The translations under genes were made by a program, and so were the position numbers. Below, piece by piece: positions 1-11,200 of a DNA stretch of 64,000 nt; positions within the stretch are counted from its first letter, which is position 1; each line of letters opens with the position of its first letter. This DNA is from Vanilla planifolia (Eukaryota > Streptophyta > Magnoliopsida > Asparagales > Orchidaceae), in the NCBI GenBank assembly GCA_023846275.1, contig CM043875.1:24060593-24124592 (forward strand). The letters are read 5' to 3'. A model generated the notes under the pieces. That model searched no databases, was not told the DNA's origin, and saw nothing but the letters and a program-made list of their open reading frames with translations.

Positions 1-208
1 TCAAAACAAATATAGAAGATAATAATGAGTATTGTAACAATCTTAATATAAGCTAAAAAGAAAAAGTTTAAATGAGTAAAGAATTAAGGCTTCAGACACC
101 ACATGCTATGTACAATACACTTGTCTTAGTGTTTGCAAAGGAGACGAAAAACAAAAGATGCAAATCTTTCAAGATATAAATGGTTGAGACAAAAGAAACA
201 ATTACTTC

Positions 209-340
209 TATTCAAATAATTGTTTCTTTTATAAATGGTTGAGATAAAATTATTTTCCCATTCTCTTATCACTCCAATTTGAATAGAATTAATTGTTTAT
301 TTTATCTCAACCATTTATAAAAGAAAGAATTATTTGAATT
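209..340. repeat. Imperfect inverted repeat (hairpin-forming, MITE-like)
   Basis: The left arm (about 209-253) and right arm (about 297-340) are near-perfect reverse complements over roughly 40 bases, centred on the shared core AAATGGTTGAGATAAAAT. The spacer is about 45 bases. Shorter direct copies of the same words (TGGTTGAGA, ATTACTTCTATTCAA) lie just outside at 180-210 and 338-360. It could be a small foldback element or MITE, but I see no clear target-site duplication. Confidence 0.65.
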
Positions 341-1190
341 ACTTCTATTCAATTACTTTTATTCAACTTTAGATTTGCTAAAAATAATTTTAACTAAGTT
401 ATTAGAGGGTTTGATAAAGGCTAAAAAAGTTGCACAAGTAATAACCTCCAAAGTTGATGCTCAAAAGAATCTATTTGTTCTCCATCAAAATTGGTCATTG
501 ATGGCAACCAAAATGCTCTAATGGCAAGAATGTAGACCTTTTGAAGACAAAAGACATGACATGGTTCAAGCCATAGGTTGATAGATTCTAGGTTATTGGA
601 TACAAAAATTTTAGGCACATGGTATAAAGTCATAATGCAAAATATTTACTTGATTTAAACTACTGAATGCATGCACGTTAGCTATGGTGTGATGTCCAAG
701 TTGACTAAGCAAACAGAGTACCTTGAACAAGCACAAAACAATCTTAATTAATGGACTTCTCATCAACAAAATACCCACAAGTCTTATAGTCAATATCTTA
801 TAACTTCTTTTTCTTATTTTTTTATGAAATTAAAAAATATACTTCTTCTTTCACATTCTATATTCAAATATTCAAATATGACTAACATAAAAATGAATCA
901 TACTTCAACATAATGATTCATTAAACATTTCAAATCATAACAAACACGATACACTGGCAATGACTAGCCATTTCAAATCTTATGTTGAAACAATACATGC
1001 AATTTAAAATTCAAATAAAGATAAAAAATTGAATCTTTACCTCGGGTGACTTCGATTACACTACAAGACTTCAATTTTTTTTTTAAGATTGTCGCTTTGG
1101 TTACTATGCTAATCCTTTTGTAGAAAATTGATAATTGTCACAGGTTCTTTCTATAAGATGCATCATGAAAAATTGTACTATGAAAAGACT
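341..1190. other. Intergenic AT-rich sequence, nothing recognised
   Basis: The only open frames are short minus-strand ones at 421-793, without recognisable motifs or codon structure. I see no gene, RNA or element boundary here. Confidence 0.5.
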
Positions 1191-1571
1191 TATAAATAGG
1201 ATCTTTTATCTCCAACTCTTACCTTTTTGCTTATGTAGTTTGTTTTGTGTATCTTTGCTTTTCCACCTCTTTCTCACATTCAATGGGTCTTAAAACCCTA
1301 ACCTCCTTTTTCTTTTTCCTGATATGGCACGGGGTATTAAAATCTGATACTGCATCCTGGCCACCAATTTTAAAAGTTATTCAAAGATGGAATCCTCAAC
1401 TCCTAAAAGCCAAAGCCTTAAGAGTGTAATCATAACTTACAATGCTATCCAAGGTCTCAAAAGTTTTGTGCACCTAAAGAACAACAAATGGCTAGAACGG
1501 TCTTGAATATTGCTTTATGTATCTTCATGATCTTCATCTTTATGAGTCTTATCATTCCAGTTCTTATTTAG
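1191..1571 (+). promoter_or_regulatory. TATA box with pyrimidine-rich leader and short ORFs (possible LTR promoter or small gene)
   Basis: A good plant TATA box (TATAAATAGG, 1191-1200) is followed by a C/T-rich leader at 1205-1320. The word TGATATGGCAC near 1320 faintly resembles a tRNA-Met primer binding site, so this may be the 3' part of a plus-strand LTR. Three short ORFs follow: 60 codons at 1247-1429, a 39-codon one starting at 1389, and a 27-codon one at 1488-1571 that is almost wholly hydrophobic after Met-Ala-Arg-Thr. None matches a family I know. LTR relic and small independent unit are both possible. Confidence 0.3.
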
Positions 1572-1950
1572 AATAAATTTAGATTTCTTTAATCTTGTAA
1601 TTGCATAGCTATTTTCCAAATGCAGTGGCAATGATAAGAGTAAATTGTATTAAGTAAAATGAAGTTTAGACTTGTCTAGGGCTCTTTTTTTTTAGATTTG
1701 AAGCCACACTCAATATCCTGGTTCAATAAGCCTGCCTTAGCTGGTTTAGTAAGCCTTCAGTAGATCAATTAATTTCTAACTTAACTCACATGAAAAATGA
1801 TAGAGTGGATCCCTTGTTGAATCACAAGAAATAATATGACGGCCTCTAAAGAAAAGAGAAAGTGGATGGGAACCTTAGGATACAATATCAACAGAAGTTT
1901 TATAAGAATGAAATAAAATTCAAGTATTAATAAGTCTGAAAGAAGTATGA

Positions 1951-2022
1951 CCTCAGAGTAAGCAAACTTTTTGACCATATCACTAGGTAGTTCTAGACGA
2001 GATATGACAACCACATCAATAA
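1951..2022 (-). other. Exon-like segment, unknown protein
   Basis: On the minus strand an open segment begins after an AG near 2023 and runs to a GT at about 1950. It encodes a protein-like stretch including DVVVISRLELPSDMVKKF. The acceptor is preceded by a run of T, as expected for a plant intron. I do not recognise the product. With the segment at 2467-2549 it could belong to a second minus-strand gene or pseudogene whose other exons I could not find. The alternative is chance. Confidence 0.25.
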
Positions 2023-2466
2023 ATTGTGACTTGGTATTGGAAAAAAACTATCCTACCCACATAAATCAATAACATTTGAAAGGGAAGAAAAAGGAAAGCA
2101 ATTTATAACAATTTACATATTACAATATACAAGAAGACCAATTCCTTGAACAGAACAGAAAAGAAACCTCTTAATTTTCTTGTGATTCAATAAATTAAGT
2201 TCAGTAAATGCTTATATCTCACAAATTCTGTTAAAACAAATGAATTTCAAAACTTAAATGAAAATGCAAAAATATGCTGCTACAGATCTTAAAAGCTGAA
2301 CACATTAGAAAGACTTTAAATCAAGAAACTTCACAACAGCAAGAAACGAGACGGAAACAAGGAAAATATGCAAGCAAAATCTACAGAGTAATACTATACA
2401 AGCTACAACTCATTGGCATTCAAGTAACATTTCTTTGTATCGCAAGTTAACTTAGGCTTTACATAC

Positions 2467-2549
2467 CACCCATTAACCACTCTTTGACAAGCCACAATGT
2501 AGCATTTAAGCTAGGCATCTCTAATGCGTTTCGCACAGAATTTGCTGGA
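2467..2549 (-). other. Exon-like segment, unknown protein
   Basis: The minus strand reads through 83 bases with a protein-like translation including ALEMPSLNATLWLVKEWLMG and ends at a strong donor, GTATGT (2466-2461). The acceptor side (ATATGAG) is weak. Phase with the segment at 1951-2022 cannot be fixed without the missing exons. I do not recognise the family. It may be a remnant exon of a gene otherwise lost or lying beyond the window's left edge. Confidence 0.25.
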
Positions 2550-5125
2550 CTCATATTAATACAAATAGGAATTGATAAATTACAATTAGTTAAAAACAAC
2601 AAAACAACACATTTTATCAATTTGTATAACGATTGAGGATTCTAATGGAGGTGGTTAACAATGTAGATACATATACACCTCAAGAGCTTTTCAATGTAAA
2701 GGGTAATTATCTATGAAATGCATATGGAAAAAAGTAAACCAGAACACTTGGATAAGAAATATTCAAGATTATATTCAACAAATATCAAACATCTGAACTT
2801 CTAAAAAACATTAAACATCTAAGCTTGCAAAACGTTGTTTTTTTCTGTCAAACAAAGCCATGTCTGTAAACTTTACAAAAACTAGGATATCAGGCCTGCA
2901 CATCTATAAATCTGAATGTCTAACAGCCAAAAATGTGACAAAATTAAACCCAGGAAAAAAAAGAGATACATGAAAATCTGTACAACAAAGACAAAAGAAA
3001 TAACAAAATGATAGAAGCAATAGTCAATTAGAAAAACGCTAATAGCACTGTTATCGAAAACATATATTCCTATCAATATACAGATTTAAACTCAAAAACT
3101 TTATAAAAAAGAGCACAAAAAAGAGTATGTAAATTGGTACTTACAAAATTGTGTAAACTCCACATTGAAGGCAAAAGATGATTTCTATGAAAACCGATAC
3201 GGAAGTAAAAAAGGAAATATAGAAAACTACGTTGACCTGAGCAACTCAAAGAAAATGGAAAGTGATAAATAATGCATGAGTAAATGAACAAGCAATGACT
3301 TCGAATTTGAATCTACAAATTTTTGCCATGCACCATGAAAGAAGTGAGAATGAAAAATGATTATAATGCATGAGCTAATGAACAAACAATGACCTTAAAA
3401 TTTGGATCAACAAATGTTTGTCCACAAACAACTCACTATGAAAGTACGGCCAAAAATCATCAAGACAAACAAAATTTAAGAAGGCATGATGAACATTTTT
3501 TGCAAACACAATAAAAATTCCCTTTTTAAGTAAGAAAAGACTACAATTTAAAATCTAAAAAAATCCACCTCAAATAAGATTAAGCTATGTATAGAATCCT
3601 AAATATGAGCCCTACATGGCATATTGACATATCTGTTAACAATAACTCAACAAGAAAGAAATACTAATGAAAATAAATAAATATCACCCCCAATTTTGGT
3701 CAATCACTGGTCGGTGGCACAATGTGTCTTTAACAGCAATTCAACAACAACAAATCAATAAGAAGCTATTACAAAAAAACATCTAATCATTTATGACATT
3801 CTAATATTTTCACGTTCCTGTAGAAACTATGATAAAAGAAGAGATAAACAACCCTATTATTATAGTATTTAGAGATCTGGTAAACAAAATAACACATTGC
3901 TGCTGAAAATTTCCATCACAAAATACAAACGTTACCTATTTATACATTGCATTTCTTAGTATACCATAACATATATGTCATGCTCATACATATTATAAGG
4001 AAAAACACTAGCTAATATTTGAGTCTTTTAAAAGGAAAGAATTTTGAAGATTCAGCAAGACATTTAAGGAACTAAAATCACAACAGTTCTACCCTTGTTC
4101 TTGATAAAATTTATACAAATACCACAAGGGCAAAACTTCATAAGCAATATTCATAACTATGGTGCAACCGCTGATAACACAAGCACCCATCTCAGCACAA
4201 GTTACACAATTACATTATATTCCAGGAAGGAACATTTCTCCTTCCAACTACATATCTACAAAGCAAGACAGACTAGCCAACCTATCCACAACATAGTTAC
4301 CCCCTCTTGCACCCAGGAAATCTAAGCATCAAAAGAGTTGGAACTATATACTGAAAAGTGTCATCCAACAGATGTAGAAAAGTGCAAGTATTAGAAATTG
4401 TAGAATTAAATAGATGCAACAGAAATGTTTGCTTGTTTGGATGGGAAACCATTTCGCAGCTACAATGGGAACAGGGGTGGTAGTCCCCAATATTCCAAAT
4501 TTATTTCAGAAAAAAAAATGAGGCTTGCCATCTCTTCTAAAAAAACAAGGGAAAACAGTTTTGCCCATCAGTATTTATACACACAAAAACTCATGGTGCA
4601 ATTTGGCTTTTGCATGCAAAGTTTTCTAAGTGTTCTGATAATTCGTTTTCAAAGGAATTTTGCATAGCAAAATTCAATTACCCACTTCAAAAAAACCTAT
4701 AAAAGTTCTTTCTAGCCATTCTTTTTATGTAAAGAAGTTCTAGCTCACCTTCCTTTCATTTGTGCTGATTCTCATGGGCACATGAAGTTGCTCTCTTTTC
4801 CTGTGAAGTTTCACTGCTCACGATAGGAGCCACTAACTTTCAGTTTGGATAAGCAAAATCCTGTAGGTCAATTTGCTCAGGTGGTCTTCCCCAACTTCCC
4901 TGATGCTCAAAGTTGTTCTGGTTTTAGAAAGGAACACTGTCATAGCCACACCAAATGGCATCTTAATAGAATCAGAAGTGCAATCACACATAATTGGTCG
5001 ACGATACATTGCAACTGAAACCAAACAATTTTGATTGTGTATCATCAATACTCCTGAACTATGAAACAAGCAACATTGATTGCAACTAAAAACCATGACA
5101 CAGCCCTGAAGAAGAATGAGAATCA
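2550..5125. other. Downstream flank and 3' UTR side of the PIG-V gene
   Basis: This is AT-rich sequence on the 3' side of the PIG-V stop codon (5128-5126), so its right end must hold the 3' UTR. A minus-strand AATAAA occurs at 4505-4500, but it is far from the stop and only a weak poly(A) candidate. Short ORFs at 2882-3291, 4095-4325 and 4425-4667 show no recognisable motif. Confidence 0.4.
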
Positions 5126-5296
5126 TCAGGTGAATGGATAGAAGTTTGAGAAGAGCAGACTGCCAAGGAGAATGTAAGCAATGAAGTAAGACCAAATCAC
5201 ATAACCCAATCTTCTTGATGTTGCGCCAGATGAGAGCATTACATAGGAAGCAAACCAGTAGAGAGGTGGGCTAGCCGACAAGAAGCGTGTTGCCAC
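5126..5296 (-). CDS. PIGV: PIG-V exon 8 (terminal)
   Basis: The acceptor is CTTTGCAG. It encodes VATRFLSASPPLYWFASYVM, a last membrane span (FIAYILLGSLLFS) and the family's C-terminal NFYPFT, followed by TGA at 5128-5126. Overlapping ORFs in other frames here are shadows. Confidence 0.93.
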   Translation of the reverse strand: MATRFLSASPPLYWFASYVMLSSGATSRRLGYVIWSYFIAYILLGSLLFSNFYPFT

Positions 5297-8200
5297 CTGC
5301 AAAGAGAGATGTTAATAAACTCCAAAGGCAAACCATTGAAAAGTAATTCATAATAAATGTTAACTATTAATAACAACATCATCATAAATAATATCTAATA
5401 GAATCAGGATTATACATTGTGAAACAAATTGATTTAAGGTATAATAAACAAGAGAAAAAGTAACTTGGATGGGCTTCCTGAGCTATTACATGAAACGAAA
5501 GGGGTGTGAATAAACCTCACAAAGTATTTTGCAGATATAACATGTAATAAAATTGTTTCCAAAAGAAGCCAATTAAAAAAAAGGTAAACCATAATCGCAT
5601 ATAGAACTTGTTCAAATGATATAAGATCCTAGACAAAGATTGCTTGAAGATAGAATCCTGACCTGAACATGCATCACAAAAAAAGCCATGAATGTCAGGA
5701 AACCCAAATGTAGAATGAAGGGAAAAACTAGTACAGAGCAGTATCCTTCTTGAACTTTAACAAAAGCATCCATTTCAAGTTTCATATCATGAAACTTCTC
5801 GAAAGACCTTGCTTTAATCACGGTTTTCTTCCTTTTGTTTATCTGGTTCCCTTGTAAATGCAAATAAAAAATTCAATTAACTATACACCAATTAAATAAA
5901 TCAGTGGCCCCAGAAAAAAAGATGAAAACCATTCTTTAGAAAAGAATTTTTTCTAGTTCATGACTTGCACACAGCAAAGCTTAATAAACAGTGTGGACGG
6001 TATTGTTTGCAAAACTCACATACTATCAAAATACTAGATCGGAATGGGTATGCTAACAATCTCACCATCATTATTTAGGCATCGTTAGAAAAACGTAAAA
6101 GATTGAAAAAATGACAATAATATTAGAAACAAAAGCATGGTAGCAAAGTACCTTTTAGCATTTTAGATGAAGAGTTACTGCCTGAAAATAATCTCTCTGA
6201 TTCGAGTTGACAAGGCATAGAATCAGTAGCCATACATGCTCTCTTTCTCAATGGCTGAAGATATTGTTGCAAGAAGTCTCCATAACATATAATTGAAGCC
6301 GTGGCAATGGATAATATGGGAGATGCAAGAAGAAAATTGGGCAGCTGGTTCACTTGAAAATATCTCATGAAGCCCACTCCCCTATGTTGAAGGCAAAAGA
6401 AAATTTTCAGAAGAGTTAGAAGGAATAATAATAGGATAACACATATGAATGGACAGGATATTGTTAAACCCTATCCTTGCTTCCCCAGCGAGCTTAAAAA
6501 ACATAAATATAGACATTAACAACGAAGGGATAAAGCTGTCCCAACTCCTTCCAATACAAGCACAGATCTTATATTCTGGACATGGAATGCAATAATAAGC
6601 ATAATGTGCATTACATATGCCAATAAAAAGTCTGACTATTACCAACCTAAATTTATATTTGATTCTATGTACAAGACCATTCTTATTTAAAAAAAGCCAT
6701 CGATCTTCATCAATTACCATAAAAAATAAGTACTGTGTCATCAATAACTGAGTCAAACAAAAAAGGTTGAAAGCACTAAAATTTTAAAGAATGGAAAATA
6801 AAAGAAAAACTAATTTTTTAAAACACAAAAAATTTTCTGAACCAACTGAACTGCAGGACACTAAGACTTTATAACAAAGAAATTTTCCATACTTATTCCA
6901 GAAATTACAGATGACATTTCATAATGTAATCAAGGAAGGCCAATAAACAGAAATATCAACCTGCAATGACTAAAGCATATTCCTTAACTAATAAGCTTTC
7001 TAAACACAAGCCGATATAGCCTTTTAATCCATAACACCTTTAAGCTCTACTTGGCAAAACTTTTATTCCCCTTTACCTTCAAAAAGCCCAAGACATCATG
7101 ATCTTGGTCTGTATGTAACATACATTAGCATCCCACTTGTTTAGCAGTTTTTTTTCATCTTTGAGAGCGTCTAAAACAACACAATGCAATGCAAGAAACA
7201 TCATAGCATTACAAACAAAGCCTTTGCTGTTTCAAGATACTGGCTTGATGTCAAACATAAGCCATGATGTAAACCTTCAAATAGTATTCAACATGCAAAT
7301 CAACTTTGGGAGACATGAATATACAAAATAATTGAGGTCAAGATCATATAAATGACACATCAATAGTTACAACAATGGACATAACAAGTTGACATTACAA
7401 TGGCAGATTTTTAGAAAAAGGTAGTTTGACAATTTTGGTTCTTCAAAGCAAGTATTTCCTTCTTAGAGTATTTTGGATGAACACAATATCAAATAATCCA
7501 AAACTATTTCAAATTAAAAATACAGGAACCTAACCAAAGCAAAAGCTTGACTCTAGGATGCAAATGTGAAGAAAAAGTGATATTAGATGTCCCCAAGTAC
7601 ATGCTACATTCTGTCCAATATTAACAACAAAAAACAAGAAATATACTAATTACCATGAGCTAAACTTACGTACCAATAGTGACTTTGAAGATAACCATAT
7701 AAATTAGGAGCTCTTGACTTACACCAGGGTCTCAAATCATCTGATGTAACAAATAAACATATATTGTAGTATCCGTAAGCTTGGAAAGCAGCAAATGGAA
7801 TGAAGAGGCAAATTGACCGTGCAACTCCAGCAACAATTGGCAACACTGCAAGCTTTAGGTAAAAAATTATTGAACAGATGATAGGAAGAATTTTTGTCAA
7901 TACAAGAAGTATAGTTTCATATGTAGTTCATTTAAAAAGTTCAAATATCAGAATATTAGAAACATTGATCCCAAGGAATGCATAAATTAAAGAATAAAAA
8001 AGGAAACAGCTTCATCAATTCTTATTGACAAGAAATGGCGTGGCTAAGCACTTGCATGTTTTAAAGCATTGTTCATACTAGATCAGTAATTTAGTTTGGA
8101 CCCCTCTATTGAGAACCAGTCAAGTGCAAACAAGAGTTGAAGTTGCCAAGTTGACAGAGAATGAAACAAAAAACTGGTTAGAAAAAAACCCACTTCCCTT

Positions 8201-11200
8201 CACAGAAGAAAGATAAAATAAAATGAAAACCCTAATAAAATAAAATGAAATGAGAACCCTAATGATTTTGTTAGAGAAAACTCCTGATCTTCTAAATTCA
8301 AAAGTTACACCAAAATGTACCTTGATAAGCCCACTCGTATCTCTTAAGTTTTCCCCAACCCAAAGTTTGGATCTCACCAAGACACTCACAGTACCACTTC
8401 TCAAATTCTTAATCCCAACCACATATGACAAAGGCTCTTTCAAATTGAGCCTCATACCCCAGATCTCAAGAAGATACACTTTCTCTATTTTTGAGATGAT
8501 CTCCTAATGGTTAAGATAGTCTATCTAACCCCTTTAGAGTCCCTTTTAAAATCTCAAGGCCTTGCTAACAACTTTAAAATGATACCGCAAAACCCTAGTA
8601 TTAAGCCACCTCCACAACTAGACAAGTTAATGAATAATCTGATCACATGCTTAGATCAATCAAGACAAGTCCTATATAAATCAACTTCAAATTACCTAGT
8701 TTGATTCCCAATTGAAATGATCAATTGCATCCATCCTAAAATTTCTTTTGTAATGTCATGCTGAGATGTCTTTTGTATTTTTCCATTCCATAAATAATCT
8801 AATTTCCTTATCACACACCCTCCTTTAAAAGAAGTGACTCAATTTTGTGGTTTGTCAGGCACACAATGAAAGAAATCAACACCAGTGCACCTTCCTCACT
8901 TCCTTCCACAACCAACTCCATTTAGTGTATTAGCACAATATGCTTCAACAGTTCCTCCAAAGGTAAAGCGTATGTGTTTAACCTCCATTTCTTATACATT
9001 GAAAGAAGCTTCAATACAAGTTTCTTTTCCTAGAGTCATTGAGAAACTGGAACAACTTTTCTCAATGGACTCTCAAGAGGTACCAAATGATAGAGGCTTC
9101 AATACAATTGCCTCCTAGAGTCACAAGATAGTTGCTTCTTCAATACCATCAATCAAAGGTGCTCTTCTTTTGCCTCTTATTACCTGCCACCTTCCCAACA
9201 TTCATCAAACAAAGTCACCATCAGCTTCTGTTTCACTATTTCTATGAGAAAATATACCTGTTTTGTCAAGAAAGCAACTACACTTTCAATGACAAATGAT
9301 TCTCCTTCTTGAGGCATCTCTTTCTATCGTTAACAACAATTCAACAACTTTCACACTTCTCATTTGTCCCATAGAAGGTCCCCCTACTAAATTTTTCACA
9401 CAAAATATGACCAAGATGCTAAAACCTGGCCCACCACAACAAACAAAATCTATACTAACAAAATTCCATATCCGTATCTCACCTCAACTCCTTTTAAAAG
9501 AACAAATCCTTCAGTAACAAGAGCAGAAATAGGCCAAATGATAAACAGACATAACAAGAAACTAGTGGGAATCAATTTATTTCTTCTCATATGAAAGATA
9601 AATGGCAAACAACAAATGCACAGAAATGAACAAAAAAATACAAAGAAAATTCCAATAATATTATTAAAACAAAACTAACAAACTCTTTGGATATCAGGGT
9701 TACTCCAAAACACAAGTTAGTAAATACCTTGCCCATTCAAACAAGTAATCTCTTCCATAGCTTAGAACTTCGACCTCTTCTAAGGTACTCACAAAATTTC
9801 CATCTACATTGTTGATTACAAACTTAGACCTTACAAGAATCTCTCAAATTGGATCTCACAAAATTATACCCTAAATCGTTGAGGATTCTCTCTCTCTCTC
9901 TCCCCCTCCCTTTCTCTCTCTCAAAGACGATTTCTTACTGGATGATATGATATACCTATCCTCTAAAGAGTCCCTTATATAATAACAAAGACCATCGTTA
10001 CAAATTTCGAAAAGATACCCTAAACCTTACTTTTTAGTTACCTCAATAATTTCACCTAATCTAGTAGATTAGATCTAAAATTATCTTGAAAATCACCTCT
10101 TTGAACTTTAATTTAAATCTCCACCAAACCCGAAATCATTTGCAAAACTTATTTGAAATCCAAAATTCTAAAACCATCCATTTTGAAACCACCTATATAG
10201 ATTGAACAATCCAATTAACTTTGGGTGTTGTGATTTCTGATTGAACGAGAAATCAAACACTCAAATCCATCAAACTAGATGGTTCAATTTGGTTTGAACA
10301 TTGCACCTTTCGATTGCACACAAAAGCAAATGCTCCAGTTCATCAAATTAGATGATTTAATGATTGATAAAACAATATGATGATAGACCAATTTATTCAA
10401 TTAGGAAAAATCTTGAATCAATCATACTCAAATCACTTAGTCTAATTGCCAATCAAATAGCTTGATTGCATCTAAACTGGAAATCTTGTTTTTACGGTCT
10501 CCTCAAGGAGACCTTCATAACTTTTCATTTCATAACCAGGTTTGAAATCACCTAGTCCAATTGCCAATCAAATAGCTCGATTGCATCTAAACTGAAAATC
10601 TTGTTTTTTACGGTCTCCTCAAGGTGCTCGTCATGACTTTTCATTTCATAACCAGGTTTGATCCAATCACAAGTATAAACCAATCATTAGGTTTGATCCC
10701 CTACACTATACACGATATTATTATTCATACATCACTCTATCATTAGTTAAAATAAAGGATCTACGAAATACAATGTTTGCACAATGGATGCCATGTTGTT
10801 ATCACGTAAGGTAGAAAAAATTCAACATTAGAAACCCTAAGATCCTAAATCTTGATTTACCAACCATAATGAGAAAAAGCATAGTTCACAAAACACAAAA
10901 TTAGAGAGGGGAAAGAAAGGGGTACTAAACAAAGATTTTATATGAACTTTTCTTGAACACTTAACTTAATACACAATACCATGTGTTAAGCACAAAAAAG
11001 CTTATGTTGAGGTGCCCAAGAAGCATAACATGGCTTGTAGCCAATTTTTATGCATATTCTAGCAAATAAGACTATTGATTTTTTATAGGTATAGACCAAT
11101 GTTTTGCAATGCAACCAATTCTAATGCTCATGCTCATTTGATGGAGATGAATCTATTGATGCATGAATTAGTACTTTTAAAAAATTTGTTAGGTGTGGGA

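Larger units (their letters stand above)
9500..10710 (-). mobile_element. Second LTR relic in PIG-V intron 4
   Basis: The minus strand begins near 10707 with TGTAGGGGATCAAACC and contains a TATA-like box (near 9982-9972) followed by GGGACTCTTTAGAGG. Both features are shared with the relic at 8100-8817. The block with GATGCAAT and CAATT words around 10460-10600 also has a counterpart near 8720. The 3' boundary is uncertain. Confidence 0.4.

Noticed and set aside
1247..1429. 60-codon plus-strand ORF as a gene
   Set aside because: It overlaps a likely LTR-type leader, has a low-complexity Phe run and no motif. Only the TATA/leader unit is reported, at low confidence.
4833..5195. A 120-codon minus-strand ORF
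   Set aside because: It overlaps PIG-V exon 8 in another frame and extends into the 3' flank. The exon 8 frame has clear family motifs, so this is a shadow.
6382..6756. A 124-codon minus-strand ORF
   Set aside because: It lies in intron 5, ends exactly at the exon 6 acceptor, and has no domain. The spliced gene model does not need it.
8250..8507. Plus-strand 85-codon ORF and opposing minus 119-codon ORF
   Set aside because: Both fall inside the intronic LTR relic and lack motifs. They are explained as LTR sequence.
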